From RH2-MAG17b sp035945515 (lineage in GTDB: Bacteria > Acidobacteriota > Terriglobia > UBA7540): DNA of 64,000 nucleotides. The stretch is taken from assembly GCA_035945515.1 (NCBI GenBank), contig DASZAE010000032.1, positions 1 through 64,000 on the forward strand, given 5' to 3'. The notes beneath the pieces were generated by a model, which worked only from the letters and a program-made list of their open reading frames with translations, was not told the origin of the DNA and made no database searches. A program made the translations under genes and the position numbers. Of the stretch, positions 33,138 through 42,240 are shown in pieces. Each line of letters starts with the position of its first letter. The stretch's first letter is position 1.

Positions 33138-33509
33138 ATGCGTATGAGTTTTAGCCGGATCTCGAAGCGAGGTCTGGCGCTCCTCGGGGTGGCGTTTCTG
33201 CTCGGTTGTACTTGGGCCGTGGGTTGGGCGTTTGGGCAAAACCTGGGCTCCGCTCCGCAGACCGGCGTCGCCGTCCAGGGCGAAACCGGGGCGCAGCCCG
33301 AAGGAGCTTTTTTGAACATGATCAACTGGGTAGCGAACGTCATTGCCCCGATCGGAGCAGGCGGGGCGGTGGTCGGCGCCATCGTGGCCTGGATCACCGG
33401 CCGGGGGTTCGGGCGGTGGATCTTTGCCGCCGCCGCTCTGCTCGGTGTTTCGGGAATCACCCGTCTGCTCGAATTCTGGATCACTTCGGGGTCAGGAGGT
33501 GTGACTTAA
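33138..33509 (+). CDS. VirB2/TrbC-like pilin
   Basis: The 123-aa protein has a long signal region (about 1-32), a short disordered stretch, and two hydrophobic helices around 60-85 and 93-112: NWVANVIAPIGAGGAVVGAIV, GRGFGRWIFAAAALLGVSGI. This is the VirB2 pilin pattern. AAAGGAG precedes; the ATG at 33138 has better spacing than the one at 33132. It is the first gene after the promoter at 33047 and probably opens the main structural operon. Confidence 0.8.
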   Translation: MRMSFSRISKRGLALLGVAFLLGCTWAVGWAFGQNLGSAPQTGVAVQGETGAQPEGAFLNMINWVANVIAPIGAGGAVVGAIVAWITGRGFGRWIFAAAALLGVSGITRLLEFWITSGSGGVT

Positions 33510-33649
33510 CAAGACCACAAGGGACAGGAACTCCCGCATGCGATGTTGCGGGATATTGGCTGGCGAGGCCGCGCGGAGCCTCGGGCAAGTGATCAGGAAT
33601 CGCGCGGCAGCCGGCTGGAAGTTGAATGGCGTTGAGGCAATGAAAACGG

Positions 33650-34303
33650 ATGCCCATACCCCAACTCTTGAACGACATCATCTCGGTGCTGCTTGCGCTC
33701 TCGCTCCCGGCGGCGCTGCTGTCGCTGGTGTTAGCCGGGATCAGCCTGAGGAAGGAAGGCGGGGCTATTGGCGGCGGGTTCACGAAGTGGGTCTTCTGGT
33801 CAGTAGTCTTCCTGACGCTTCAGCCGCTATTGAGTTGGTTTCCGTCCTTGGGCGTGGCGGCCCCGTTGCCAAGCGGTGGAATCTCGACGCCGTGGCTCGC
33901 GAGTTTTTCAACCGACGTGCACACGTTCATGAATAGTTTTGTGATGGGGAAGCTAGTGACTGTGCTTGCAGCCTATATGGTGCTGAGGGCGATTATCGAC
34001 GCCGCGCAGGGTCAGAATCCGCTGCTGTCGATCCTGGCGGCGATGTTTCTGCTTGGCGCGCAAGGGGTCATCGCCCTGTTTCAGGGATGGAATACGGGGA
34101 CGCCCTACGCGACGGTCGATGTGCTGGCGGCGGCCTGGACGTATTTGGCAGCGACGATCATGCCCATCGCGGCGGGCCTCGCGATTATCTGGGGCATTTT
34201 CAACTTCGCCACACACAAGCCGTGGCTGCGCATGGTGGGCGTGGCCCTGGCCATGCTTTGCGTTTCAGGCATCTGGAAACTGGTTCTCGCCATGATGACG
34301 TAA
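33650..34303 (+). CDS. six-TM protein related to VirB2-like pilin units
   Basis: The 217-aa protein has six hydrophobic helices arranged as three helix pairs. The last pair (YLAATIMPIAAGLAIIWG, then VGVALAMLCVSGIWKL) matches the pilin's NVIAPIGAGG and ALLGVSGITRL signatures, so it probably arose by multiplication of a VirB2-like unit. The first pair lies at about 8-34 and 45-65. It is not a standard T4SS component. The start at 33650 lacks a strong Shine-Dalgarno. A role in pilus or membrane-platform assembly is inference. Confidence 0.65.
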   Translation: MPIPQLLNDIISVLLALSLPAALLSLVLAGISLRKEGGAIGGGFTKWVFWSVVFLTLQPLLSWFPSLGVAAPLPSGGISTPWLASFSTDVHTFMNSFVMGKLVTVLAAYMVLRAIIDAAQGQNPLLSILAAMFLLGAQGVIALFQGWNTGTPYATVDVLAAAWTYLAATIMPIAAGLAIIWGIFNFATHKPWLRMVGVALAMLCVSGIWKLVLAMMT

Positions 34304-34313
34304 GGAGGAGTGG

Positions 34314-34766
34314 GTGTCCATTTACAACGGCATTTTGCACCTGACGAACTGGACGGGGAACGTGATCATGCCGGTCATGGCGGGGCTCTTCTTTGTGGCA
34401 GCGATTGTGAACTTCTCGCGGGGGCGCGAGTATTCGCACCAGATGTATGCCGGCTTTCTGTGCCTGCTGGTTTCAGGATTGCTGCGGGCAATGGAGACGT
34501 TCACGGCGCAGCGTGCGTGGAATGATGCGGACGTTTATGCGGTTGCGATTCGCACTTTCGTCGATTGGACGGCGAACGTGCTGTTGCCGGTCTATGCAGC
34601 CTTGCAGGTTGCAGCCGGGGCGCTCGACATGACGACCAACATCCGGTTTCACCATAGTTCCGGCTGGATCCGGCACTTTGCCGCCGCCGGCTTGTGCCTG
34701 ATGGTTTCAGGCGTGCTGCGCCTCGGCGAATTCTTTGTGATTCACGGCACGGGCGGGATCCCGTAG
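34314..34766 (+). CDS. membrane protein of two tandem VirB2-like units
   Basis: The 150-aa product starts at a GTG (34314) preceded by AAGGAGGAG. It contains the same motif twice: NWTGNVIMPVMAGLFFV with CLLVSGLLRAMETF, then DWTANVLLPVYAALQVA with CLMVSGVLRLGEFF. Each unit has two TM helices. The internal duplication and resemblance to the pilin gene two positions upstream are visible by eye. It could be a minor pilin or a pilin-dimer-like scaffold. Confidence 0.7.
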   Translation: MSIYNGILHLTNWTGNVIMPVMAGLFFVAAIVNFSRGREYSHQMYAGFLCLLVSGLLRAMETFTAQRAWNDADVYAVAIRTFVDWTANVLLPVYAALQVAAGALDMTTNIRFHHSSGWIRHFAAAGLCLMVSGVLRLGEFFVIHGTGGIP

Positions 34767-34804
34767 CTGGCGGGTTGAATGAGGTTATAGCAAGGAGACG
34801 CGGT

Positions 34805-35149
34805 ATGGGACTCGACGTGACACGAATGCAAAGGAACCTGCGGATGAGAGTTCGTTTCTTCGGTTTGGAAGCAGAAGACATCTTTGTGCTGCTCGCGGTT
34901 GCGATCGCAGGGCAGTTCCTGGGGCGGCTGGTCAACCGCGACCTTGCGGGTCTGCCCATGTCGATTGTGCTCGAATGGGGCGTGCCGGTGATCGCCATTC
35001 CCGCGTTGATGCTCTTCAAATACGGCAAGCAGCGGCACTACTTTTCGGACTTCATTGCTTACCGCTCAAAGCCTCACGTCTACTCGGCGCTCGAGACGGA
35101 TTCGGGGCTGCCGCGGCCGTATCTCAGGGAGGATGAGCCGTGCCGGTGA
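34805..35149 (+). CDS. VirB3-like protein
   Basis: This 114-aa protein has a short basic N-terminus (RMRVRFFGLEAEDIFV), a two-helix membrane region (FVLLAVAIAGQFLG and SIVLEWGVPVIAIPALMLF) and a charged C-terminal tail (YGKQRHYFSDFIAYR). This matches VirB3/TraL-like inner-membrane partners of VirB4. AAGGAGA precedes the ATG at 34805. The stop overlaps the VirB4 start by 10 nt. Confidence 0.75.
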   Translation: MGLDVTRMQRNLRMRVRFFGLEAEDIFVLLAVAIAGQFLGRLVNRDLAGLPMSIVLEWGVPVIAIPALMLFKYGKQRHYFSDFIAYRSKPHVYSALETDSGLPRPYLREDEPCR

Positions 35150-37785
35150 CCGTTGAGACATACCGCAGGTCTTTGAAAGCCCCCGCGCTCGCCGAGCAGC
35201 TTAAGATTCGCGACCTCTTGGATGACGTCGCGATCCAGCTCGATGGGTCATTCGTCGCCGCCTACGAGCTTTCAGGGATGAATTCCTATTACGCAAGCGA
35301 TGACCACCGGAACCGCACGAAGGGGCAACTGGAGGCGCTGGTGAGATCACTGCCAGAGCGCTCGATGCAGATGCAGGTGCGGTTCGAGATTGCCGAAGGC
35401 ACAGGCGGCGTCATTGACCGCTACAAGGACGAAAACCGTAACGAGAGTCCCGTCCTTCAGGCGCTGGACCGCGACCGGATGGCCGCCTGGCGCGAGCGCG
35501 ACAGGGCCGGGTACTACTTGCGGCATTTTCTGCACGCCTACTACATCTGGGACCCGAGGCTGCACCATCAGCAGCGAGACTCAGACTGGAGCTACCGGAT
35601 GAGCTACAGTCTTTCGGCCAAAAAGTGTATCGAGCGGAGCCGGCAGGAACACGAAGACCTGCTGGCTGAATTCAATAGCCTGCTCGCGGGGGTCGAAGCG
35701 ACGCTCTACGCCACCGGCATGGCCGCGCGGCGGATGACCCATGACGACATCTTTCTTGAAATCAAGCGGGCGTTGAACCCATTGGTTCGCGATAGTCACC
35801 CCTACCGCGAGCCCGGGCAGTCATTATTCCCTGAAAACGCCCGCAGCCAGATGGCGAACGTCAACATCGAGGATGAGACGGACGACTACCTGAAGATTGG
35901 AGGGCTACTGTATTCCTGGATCACGCTCAAGGACCTGCCGGATGCGACGTTCCCAGGCATCTTGCGGGAACTTGCGGTGGTGGATTTTCCCATCGTGGTG
36001 AACGCGCAGGTAGGGCTGCCCGACCATGCGGAGGCCGTGAAGCGTTGCAAGAAGCAATTGCGGAAGATGACGGCGGCCCAGCGAGACATTCATGGCGGCT
36101 TTCGTTTAGACATGGACGCTCAGGTCGCGCAAGGCGAACTGATGCAGGTTTTGAATGACCTGATTTCAAGCTCGCTCAGAGCGTGCACGGTGAGCGTGAT
36201 TGTGGGTGTTCGAACGTCGCAGCCGGCGCGCAACCGCCTGGAGATGGAAGAAGCCGAGCGGCAGATCTCGGATCGCCGGCAGCGGGTGTTGCACGCGATG
36301 GCGCGGATGAACGGCGCGCGCGGCATCCTCGAAGACGCGGCGAAGAAGCGGCTGTTCTTCTCCGGGCTCCCGGCAATGGCCGACCATGAGAATTACCGCG
36401 AGCACGACGCGCTGACGCTACACGCTGCGGATCTGGTTCCGGTTGAGGTTCCGTGGCAGGGAACGCCGAACTCGCCTTTGTTGCTGCTAGAGACGCCTTA
36501 TCGGCAGTTGATTCCCTTCTCTCCGTTTGACGCGAACCTGAGCGATGCGAACGTCTTGATCGTCGGGGGTTCGGGCAGCGGCAAGACGTTTATGGCCCAG
36601 CAATTCTTGCTGATGATGGGGCGGGCGAACCCGCTGATTTCGATTCTTGAACGGGGCAACTCTTACGAACCGCTAGTGCGCCTCGCCGGCGGGCGTGTTA
36701 TCACGGTTGACCTTGAAGGGAGCGAGACGCTGAATCCCTGGGACCTGCCGATTGGTGAGATCGGACCCAGCCGGGAGAAGATCTCGTTTCTCAAGAGCCT
36801 TGCGCGGCACATGATTGGCGAGACTCCAGGCTCGGATACCTCGCTTCTGGACAGCGTGCTCACGGATGCGATTGCGCGGACTTACAAGCGCCGGGCGGCC
36901 CAGTTGTCGAGTCCGATCCCGACATTTGCTGACCTGCGCGATGAGCTTGCGCAGTGGCGGGATGAGGAGCGTAACGAGCGGGCGATGGACGAGGCGCGGC
37001 TTGCGGCGCTGAAGCTGCGGCAGTGGACGGGCGAGAAGGGGATTTATTCGAAGCTCTTCGATGCTCCCACGACCATGCGCCTCAATAGCAACTGGTTGTT
37101 CTTTAACGTTGAGAAGCTTGAGTCTGATCCGAGGCTCGAGACGGCGATGTCGATGGTGATTGCCAATGCGGTTGCGGAGCGATCTGGAGGGACGACCGGG
37201 CAGCCTTCGATTACAGTGCTCGATGAGTGCTGGTTTCTATTGGATTCCCCAGCGCTTGCGCCCGAGGTCGTACAACTCTTCCGCACGGCGAGAAAGCGGA
37301 ATTCGAGCGTGTGGGGAATCAGCCAGGCGGTCGAGGACTTCGTGGGCACAGAAACCGAGCCGCGGCCGCATGGGCCGGGGATCCTCAAGAATTCGAGCAC
37401 CAAGATCATTGGCAAGCAGCCGGGCTCGGCCGCGCCGCTCGCCGAGCATCTGTACCTCAACCCGACGGCCATTCATGAGGTCAAGCAGTTCGGCTCGCCG
37501 CGCAAGGGCCGGGGCGGAGAGGCGTTGCTGGTGCTGGGCGAGAAGGCTGAGACGACGCAAACCATCCGCATTGTGCCAACGCCCGCTGATTACTGGGTGG
37601 CGACGACATTCCCACGCGAGCGTAAATACCGCAAGTGGTTCTTACGGAGGGGTGAAGGGCGTCCGCTGCTCGAGCTGTACCAGGAATTAGGCATGAGGTT
37701 CCCGCAGGGGCTGGCGGATCTCGCGCCGCTGCCTGAAGAAATCTCAGGCGCGGTCGACGAAGCGTGGGCGGAGAAAGCGAGGTGA
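35140..37785 (+). CDS. VirB4-type T4SS ATPase
   Basis: The 881-aa ATPase has a VirB4 N-terminal domain (about 1-400) and a C-terminal RecA-like motor: Walker A IVGGSGSGKT (Lys482), ILERGNSYEPLVRLAGG, then Walker B ITVLDECWFLL (Asp695, Glu696) and the downstream motif VWGISQAVEDF. It powers pilus assembly and substrate transfer and is the most conserved T4SS marker. It starts at a GTG with AGGGAGG 7 nt upstream, overlapping the VirB3-like gene. No VirB11 homologue is visible in the cluster. Confidence 0.95.
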   Translation: MPVTVETYRRSLKAPALAEQLKIRDLLDDVAIQLDGSFVAAYELSGMNSYYASDDHRNRTKGQLEALVRSLPERSMQMQVRFEIAEGTGGVIDRYKDENRNESPVLQALDRDRMAAWRERDRAGYYLRHFLHAYYIWDPRLHHQQRDSDWSYRMSYSLSAKKCIERSRQEHEDLLAEFNSLLAGVEATLYATGMAARRMTHDDIFLEIKRALNPLVRDSHPYREPGQSLFPENARSQMANVNIEDETDDYLKIGGLLYSWITLKDLPDATFPGILRELAVVDFPIVVNAQVGLPDHAEAVKRCKKQLRKMTAAQRDIHGGFRLDMDAQVAQGELMQVLNDLISSSLRACTVSVIVGVRTSQPARNRLEMEEAERQISDRRQRVLHAMARMNGARGILEDAAKKRLFFSGLPAMADHENYREHDALTLHAADLVPVEVPWQGTPNSPLLLLETPYRQLIPFSPFDANLSDANVLIVGGSGSGKTFMAQQFLLMMGRANPLISILERGNSYEPLVRLAGGRVITVDLEGSETLNPWDLPIGEIGPSREKISFLKSLARHMIGETPGSDTSLLDSVLTDAIARTYKRRAAQLSSPIPTFADLRDELAQWRDEERNERAMDEARLAALKLRQWTGEKGIYSKLFDAPTTMRLNSNWLFFNVEKLESDPRLETAMSMVIANAVAERSGGTTGQPSITVLDECWFLLDSPALAPEVVQLFRTARKRNSSVWGISQAVEDFVGTETEPRPHGPGILKNSSTKIIGKQPGSAAPLAEHLYLNPTAIHEVKQFGSPRKGRGGEALLVLGEKAETTQTIRIVPTPADYWVATTFPRERKYRKWFLRRGEGRPLLELYQELGMRFPQGLADLAPLPEEISGAVDEAWAEKAR

Positions 37786-38604
37786 ATGATGTTCGCAGCT
37801 TCAGCGTTGTTCGTTTTGTTATCGCTGGGAATGATTAAGGCGAGGTCGCGAAGGCAGGTGGCGGCAGTGGTGCTTGCAGGCTGTGTGGCGGCGATGGTGG
37901 TTGCGCCGCGACCGGCGCGGGCGCAAGGAACGCTCATCGGCGCGATCCAGGCGGTGCTGAGCGTCATCAACGGCACCATCCATACGGCGCTCGCCTCGAT
38001 CGAGACCACGCGGAACACGATCAATCAGTTTTATCAACTAAGGTTGTGGCCGCAACAGTTGATCAAGCAGGCGCGGGGGATGGCGGCGCAGATGAGCGCT
38101 CGATACCGGAACCCGATGTACAGCATTTTGCATATTAACCTTCGGAGCGCCACCTTGCCCGCAACTCAAGCCCTCGAACAGGTGATTCGCGACAGCCAGA
38201 CCACCGACTTCAACGCGCTCACGACGAGCTACGCCAATGTGTATGGTCCGGTTCCAGGAACGAGCTCGGCGAGCCCTTACGACCAGAACATGACCGACAT
38301 GGACGACGCGCTGACGGAGGATACGCTGAAGACGCTTAAGGAAAGTGATGTGGCGGACGCTCTGACCTTGGGCGTAGCCGACCAGATTGAGAACGCTGCG
38401 GCTCAAGCGGCGCCGGGTTCAGCGCCTTTTCTGACCGCGACGGCGGTGGTCGGGGCCATCCAGTCGCAGGCGGTGACGCAGAGGATGATTGCGGCCGAGC
38501 TGCGGCAGGAAGCAGCGTATCTTGCGCACCGCGCGGCGCTCGAGAAGCAAGGTGCATCAAGTGCGACGAGCCTCGCGAATGCCCTAATGAACCTGTTCCA
38601 GTAA
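37786..38604 (+). CDS. VirB5/TrbJ-like protein (copy 1)
   Basis: A 272-aa protein with a signal peptide (about 1-46, ending ARA-QG), then helical segments. It shares the pattern SATLPATQALEQ, YGPVPGTSSASP and AAQAAPGSAPFL with the next gene. Position between VirB4 and VirB6 homologues and the helical secreted character fit VirB5/TrbJ (minor pilin or pilus tip). It starts directly after the VirB4 stop. Confidence 0.65.
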   Translation: MMFAASALFVLLSLGMIKARSRRQVAAVVLAGCVAAMVVAPRPARAQGTLIGAIQAVLSVINGTIHTALASIETTRNTINQFYQLRLWPQQLIKQARGMAAQMSARYRNPMYSILHINLRSATLPATQALEQVIRDSQTTDFNALTTSYANVYGPVPGTSSASPYDQNMTDMDDALTEDTLKTLKESDVADALTLGVADQIENAAAQAAPGSAPFLTATAVVGAIQSQAVTQRMIAAELRQEAAYLAHRAALEKQGASSATSLANALMNLFQ

Positions 38605-38620
38605 CCATGGAGGAATCGGA

Positions 38621-39448
38621 ATGGGGAACCGAATGCGAGAATGGATAACCAGAGGATTTAAGAATGCTGGCCGATGGATGCGCGATCACAAGCTGCGCGC
38701 CATGTGCCTCATGGTAATGCTCGTGTTGTTGTGGCCGCGGCCTGCGCGGAGTCAGTTCCTGGATCCGTGCTGCGCGATCATGGCGGCGGGCCTCTCGACG
38801 ATTTCGAAGACGCTGACCCATATCGTGGGCGGGGGGTTGAATCAGATCCTCGCGGTCGACCAAAACCTCTCGAACTTCGAGCGCAACGTGGTCTGGCCGG
38901 TGACGCTCATCAATCAGGCACGCGCGTTGGTGGCAAGTCTGGGCAACACGTACCATCAAATCCAAACGGTGACCGCCCAGCCGGTCGCGAGCGCCACCTT
39001 ACCCGCGCCACAGCAGCTTGAGCAGAACCTCTTGTCGGGGAATAGCGCTTCCATTCCCAACACCACCGCCGACTATACGGCCGTTTATGGCGCCGTACCC
39101 CCAAGCACCGAATCATCACCCCAGATGCGGAACATGGTGGATATGGGTGATGCCGTGGCCCAGGACGCAATGAAGCGGGCAATAGAAATCGACAATCTGG
39201 CGAAACTGGAACTTCAGGCGGCTAACCAATTGAATCAGGCGATCCAGAATGCGGCGCCGGGGAGCGCGCCAATAATCGAAGCGCAGGCGGATGCCTGGCT
39301 GGTGCGGGCGAACGCCTACACCCAGGCGGCGACGGCTGACCTGATGCGGGTGCGGGTGGTGGGCCTTGCAAACCAGGGAGAGAACATGAAGCTGGGAGCG
39401 GCTGCTAGCAGTTCAATGATGCAGAAGCTCCAGGACCTTTTGAAGTAA
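38621..39448 (+). CDS. VirB5/TrbJ-like protein (copy 2)
   Basis: A 275-aa paralogue of the preceding gene: ASATLPAPQQLEQ, YGAVPPSTESSP and IQNAAPGSAPII line up with copy 1 at similar spacing. It has a signal peptide of about 45 residues ending ARSQ and a helical body. GGAGG precedes the ATG by 6 nt. Tandem duplication suggests a heteromeric tip or divergence of function. Confidence 0.65.
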   Translation: MGNRMREWITRGFKNAGRWMRDHKLRAMCLMVMLVLLWPRPARSQFLDPCCAIMAAGLSTISKTLTHIVGGGLNQILAVDQNLSNFERNVVWPVTLINQARALVASLGNTYHQIQTVTAQPVASATLPAPQQLEQNLLSGNSASIPNTTADYTAVYGAVPPSTESSPQMRNMVDMGDAVAQDAMKRAIEIDNLAKLELQAANQLNQAIQNAAPGSAPIIEAQADAWLVRANAYTQAATADLMRVRVVGLANQGENMKLGAAASSSMMQKLQDLLK

Positions 39449-39460
39449 TGGACGAAAGCG

Positions 39461-40756
39461 ATGTATTACCAGACGTTATTTAACGGCGCGCTTGCGGGTC
39501 TCAACAGTTCGAACCTGATGCCGGGGATTCTTAAGATTGCCTCGGTGATCCTGCTAATCAGCCTGCTGTACTCCGTCTACACCGCCTACAGCGCGGGCGG
39601 GGATGTCAGGATCCTCGGCACGGCGGCGATCAAGTACCTGATCCTGGGCCTTGTGCTGCTGAATTATGCGGCAGCATTCCAGGACGTCAACAACATGTTC
39701 AACGGCGTCGCCAATTATATCGTGCACACTGGGCCGGGATTTACGGATGTGTTCGAATCGTGGAGTCACCAGATATGGTCGTACATTCAAACAAATGTAC
39801 ACGGCGGGTTAAGTTTAAGCGGTATTGGTAGTGTCCTATCAGTTGTCTGGCACTTGGGCGAAAACGCCGCTGCCGGTTTTGCAGGCGCCATCCTGATTGT
39901 CATCGCTTTCTTTCTTTACCGCATCGCATATCTGTTGTTCGCGCTCATCTATACGGTCTATGGCGCCATTCTCTATGTCTGCGGGCCGTTTGTGCTGGCG
40001 CTCATGCCGGCCACAGGGATTGGGCAGATTAGCCGCACCTACCTGATTAATCTCATGATCTTTAATGCCTGGGGGCTCATTTATGCGATCTTGTCGGAGC
40101 TTATTTACGCGCTCCATTTGAACGATGTCAACACGGTGCTGAGCGGCTCTTCCTACTTGAACCTGACACTTACGAATCCGATTCTCATCCTCGCAATTGC
40201 GAGTCTCCTTTACGCGATCATGATTGCGCTGATCCCTTACATTGCGAGCCGCATCGTGCAGGGCGATGTGGGCGCGACGCTCCTGACCACGGCCGGCACG
40301 GCGTTGACGGCGGCCACGGTTGCGGCGAGCGCGGCCGGCGCCGCATTGATGGGAACGGGTGGCGGCTGGTCGGCTTATTCCTCCAGTGCCGGAGGAAAAG
40401 GCCCGGGGGTCGGCGGTGGAAATGGACCCGGCGGCGGCGATGGCGGTAGTGGAGTTGGACAGGGCGTCGACGCCTCGATCGATTCATCGTCACAAGCGCC
40501 AAGAGCACCCGCGCTTGCCTGGGGAAGCTCTCAGCACAGCAGCAGTAGTGGCGGCGGCGGTGGAGGTGGCCAAGGGCTGGGTGGCGGACCAGGTGGCGGC
40601 AACCCCCCTGGCGACATCCCGAAGCCTTGGACTCAGGGGCACAACATGCCCGGCCACAAGTCTAGCTTCAGCTTCACACATGCCGCGAGCTGGTATGGCG
40701 CGTATGCCGCGCACGCGGCCGTCGACCGCTTGAAGAACAGGAAAGATGAAGGCTAA
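39461..40756 (+). CDS. VirB6/TrbL-like polytopic membrane protein
   Basis: The 431-aa protein has about seven TM helices in residues 15-290 (for example ILKIASVILLISLLYSVYTAY and ILILAIASLLYAIMIALIPYI) and a C-terminal tail of about 130 residues dominated by Gly/Ser. This is the TrbL/VirB6 plan. Its stop shares one base with the next gene's ATG (40756). It forms part of the inner-membrane channel. Confidence 0.85.
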   Translation: MYYQTLFNGALAGLNSSNLMPGILKIASVILLISLLYSVYTAYSAGGDVRILGTAAIKYLILGLVLLNYAAAFQDVNNMFNGVANYIVHTGPGFTDVFESWSHQIWSYIQTNVHGGLSLSGIGSVLSVVWHLGENAAAGFAGAILIVIAFFLYRIAYLLFALIYTVYGAILYVCGPFVLALMPATGIGQISRTYLINLMIFNAWGLIYAILSELIYALHLNDVNTVLSGSSYLNLTLTNPILILAIASLLYAIMIALIPYIASRIVQGDVGATLLTTAGTALTAATVAASAAGAALMGTGGGWSAYSSSAGGKGPGVGGGNGPGGGDGGSGVGQGVDASIDSSSQAPRAPALAWGSSQHSSSSGGGGGGGQGLGGGPGGGNPPGDIPKPWTQGHNMPGHKSSFSFTHAASWYGAYAAHAAVDRLKNRKDEG

Positions 40757-41499
40757 TGAAGAATAAATCGCAACCACTCAGCCCTGAGATCACAGCGTAC
40801 ACGAAATACTACGAGCACGATGGCCTGTTGCGCGCCTACGCGAACCGCGCGTGGCTTGCGGCCATTCTCTTTGGCGTAATTGCGCTCGGGTCATTTGCCT
40901 TTGCGGTCTACATCCGGATGCAGCCGCCGACGGTGATCCGGGTCGATAAAGACGGGAACGCCACGGTCGTGGGAGGGACACGGATGCTGCCGGCGCAATT
41001 CCCGCTGGCGTTTTCTGGCGCCAAGGCCGCCGCGCCCACTGACCTCGAAGGCAGGGCGCTCGTGCGGCGGTTCCTTGACGACTATCTGATCTATACGCCG
41101 GACTCGGTTGACCGGAACTTTTCGGGTGCGCTGAATATGATGACACGCAATTTGCGGACTTATACGATCGACAAGCTGCGCAGCCAGAACATCGTCGGAA
41201 ATATCCAGCAGGACCACATTATTTCGGACTTTCGCATCCGTTCGATTGAACGCGTCAAGAACACGCCGTGGACCTACGTGGTATTCGGCGTAAATGAAGT
41301 GCATCGTGTGACCAAGGCTCGGGAGACGACGGACCGGATTGTGGGGCAATACACGGTGCGGCTGGTCGAGACAGCGCAAAGCGACCTCAACCCGAGCGGC
41401 CTGTTAGTCGGAGAGTTCAATGCTCAGGAGATGATGGGCCAGCGTGACACGGGCTTAGACCAGCAGAGCGCTTTCGACTCGGGAGACGCAAACCAGTAA
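40756..41499 (+). CDS. VirB8/TrbF-like protein
   Basis: The 247-aa bitopic protein has a cytoplasmic N-terminus, one TM helix (about 34-52: LAAILFGVIALGSFAFAVYI), and a periplasmic NTF2-like domain (RRFLDDYLIYTP, NTPWTYVVFGVNE, GQYTVRLVETAQ). The order VirB6-VirB8 and fold signals support the call. It is the assembly factor linking VirB10 and VirB4. Confidence 0.85.
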   Translation: MKNKSQPLSPEITAYTKYYEHDGLLRAYANRAWLAAILFGVIALGSFAFAVYIRMQPPTVIRVDKDGNATVVGGTRMLPAQFPLAFSGAKAAAPTDLEGRALVRRFLDDYLIYTPDSVDRNFSGALNMMTRNLRTYTIDKLRSQNIVGNIQQDHIISDFRIRSIERVKNTPWTYVVFGVNEVHRVTKARETTDRIVGQYTVRLVETAQSDLNPSGLLVGEFNAQEMMGQRDTGLDQQSAFDSGDANQ

Positions 41500-41526
41500 G
41501 TTTCCGTCGCGTGGGGCGGCGAAGCC

Positions 41527-41626
41527 CGCCAGGGGCAGCCTGGCGATAATCATGACTTCAGCGGCTCGCCTGAACCAGAGAACTTCTGGGCGCGGAAGCG
41601 AGATTCCTTGCTGCCGGGCGAGCCGC
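41527..41626 (+). promoter_or_regulatory. two hairpins in the leader of the 103-aa gene
   Basis: CGCCAGG/CCTGGCG (41527-41533 with 41539-41545), then GCGGCTCGCC/GGCGAGCCGC (41561-41570 with 41617-41626), a perfect 10-bp stem. The second stem ends 4 nt before the AAAGGAG ribosome binding site. This could be attenuation, transcript processing or translational control. Confidence 0.55.
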
Positions 41627-41644
41627 AGAAAGGAGATGGAAACG

Positions 41645-41956
41645 ATGCCTGCTGAAGCGGCAGTAGTAGAACCCAAAGGTCCGCAACCTGTAGTTCAGCA
41701 TCCAGCCCGGCGGCGCCCCGCGCAAGCGGAGCCTGAGGGCGAGGTTGCGGTGCGATTTTTTCTGGCCGGTAAGGCGATGGATGGCGGGCCTCCCGCGCTT
41801 GGCCGCGAGATGGCGAGCGAAAATGAGGCGCTCATCGAGTCGCTCAAGACCGGAGCCAATTTCTACGCGGTGGCTGAGTACCGCGCAACGCCCGACATGA
41901 GCGGCAAGTCGCCGCTTATCCGAAAGGAAACGGTGCGAAAAGCAGTGAAGAGTTAA
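41645..41956 (+). CDS. hypothetical 103-aa protein
   Basis: AAAGGAG precedes the ATG at 41645. The N-terminal 35 residues are Pro/Ala-rich and likely unfolded. The remainder (VAVRFFLAGKAMDGGPPALG, ALIESLKTGANFYAVAEYRA) looks like a small alpha/beta fold. No signal peptide or TM segment. The family is not recognised. It lies in the T4SS cluster after virB8, behind a structured leader. Confidence 0.6.
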   Translation: MPAEAAVVEPKGPQPVVQHPARRRPAQAEPEGEVAVRFFLAGKAMDGGPPALGREMASENEALIESLKTGANFYAVAEYRATPDMSGKSPLIRKETVRKAVKS

Positions 41957-42065
41957 GAGTGACAAGTGACGAGTGACGATGCAGCCGTCAGCGATCAGCT
42001 ACCAACCGTTTGCTGATGGCTGATAGCTGCTTGCTTGTCACTCACCACTTGTCACTCGTCACTGT
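41957..42065. repeat. 109-nt complex inverted repeat
   Basis: AGTGACGAGTGAC (41965-41977) pairs perfectly with GTCACTCGTCACT (42051-42063). Further copies of GTGAC/GTCAC and GATCAGC/GCTGAT lie inside, so nested stems form. It starts at the preceding stop codon. It is REP/BIME-like in layout, with possible roles in transcript termination or stability. Confidence 0.65.
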
Positions 42066-42201
42066 AGTTCTGGCTTCATATAAATCACATAGCGTTCCGC
42101 AGGCTCTTAACTGTGGATGAGTTGAAACACGCGGCTTCGGGAAAGTTCCTGAGCCGGAAACGCAATCTCCGGTCCGGGAAGCGGAAGCCGCCTGAAGCGG
42201 A

Positions 42202-42238
42202 CTCCTCTTTCCGGTCCCCAAACCACCGAGAGGAGGAG
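42202..42238 (+). promoter_or_regulatory. hairpin that could occlude the ribosome binding site of the 60-aa gene
   Basis: CTCCTCT (42202-42208) is complementary to AGAGGAG (42229-42235), and the latter is the Shine-Dalgarno of the ATG at 42241. Pairing would mask it. Confidence 0.45.
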
Positions 42239-42240
42239 TT

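Noticed and set aside
32558..33484. 308-aa minus-strand frame crossing the promoter region and the pilin gene
   Set aside because: Antisense to the tandem-AAA+ C-terminus and the VirB2-like pilin; Pro/Arg-rich shadow.
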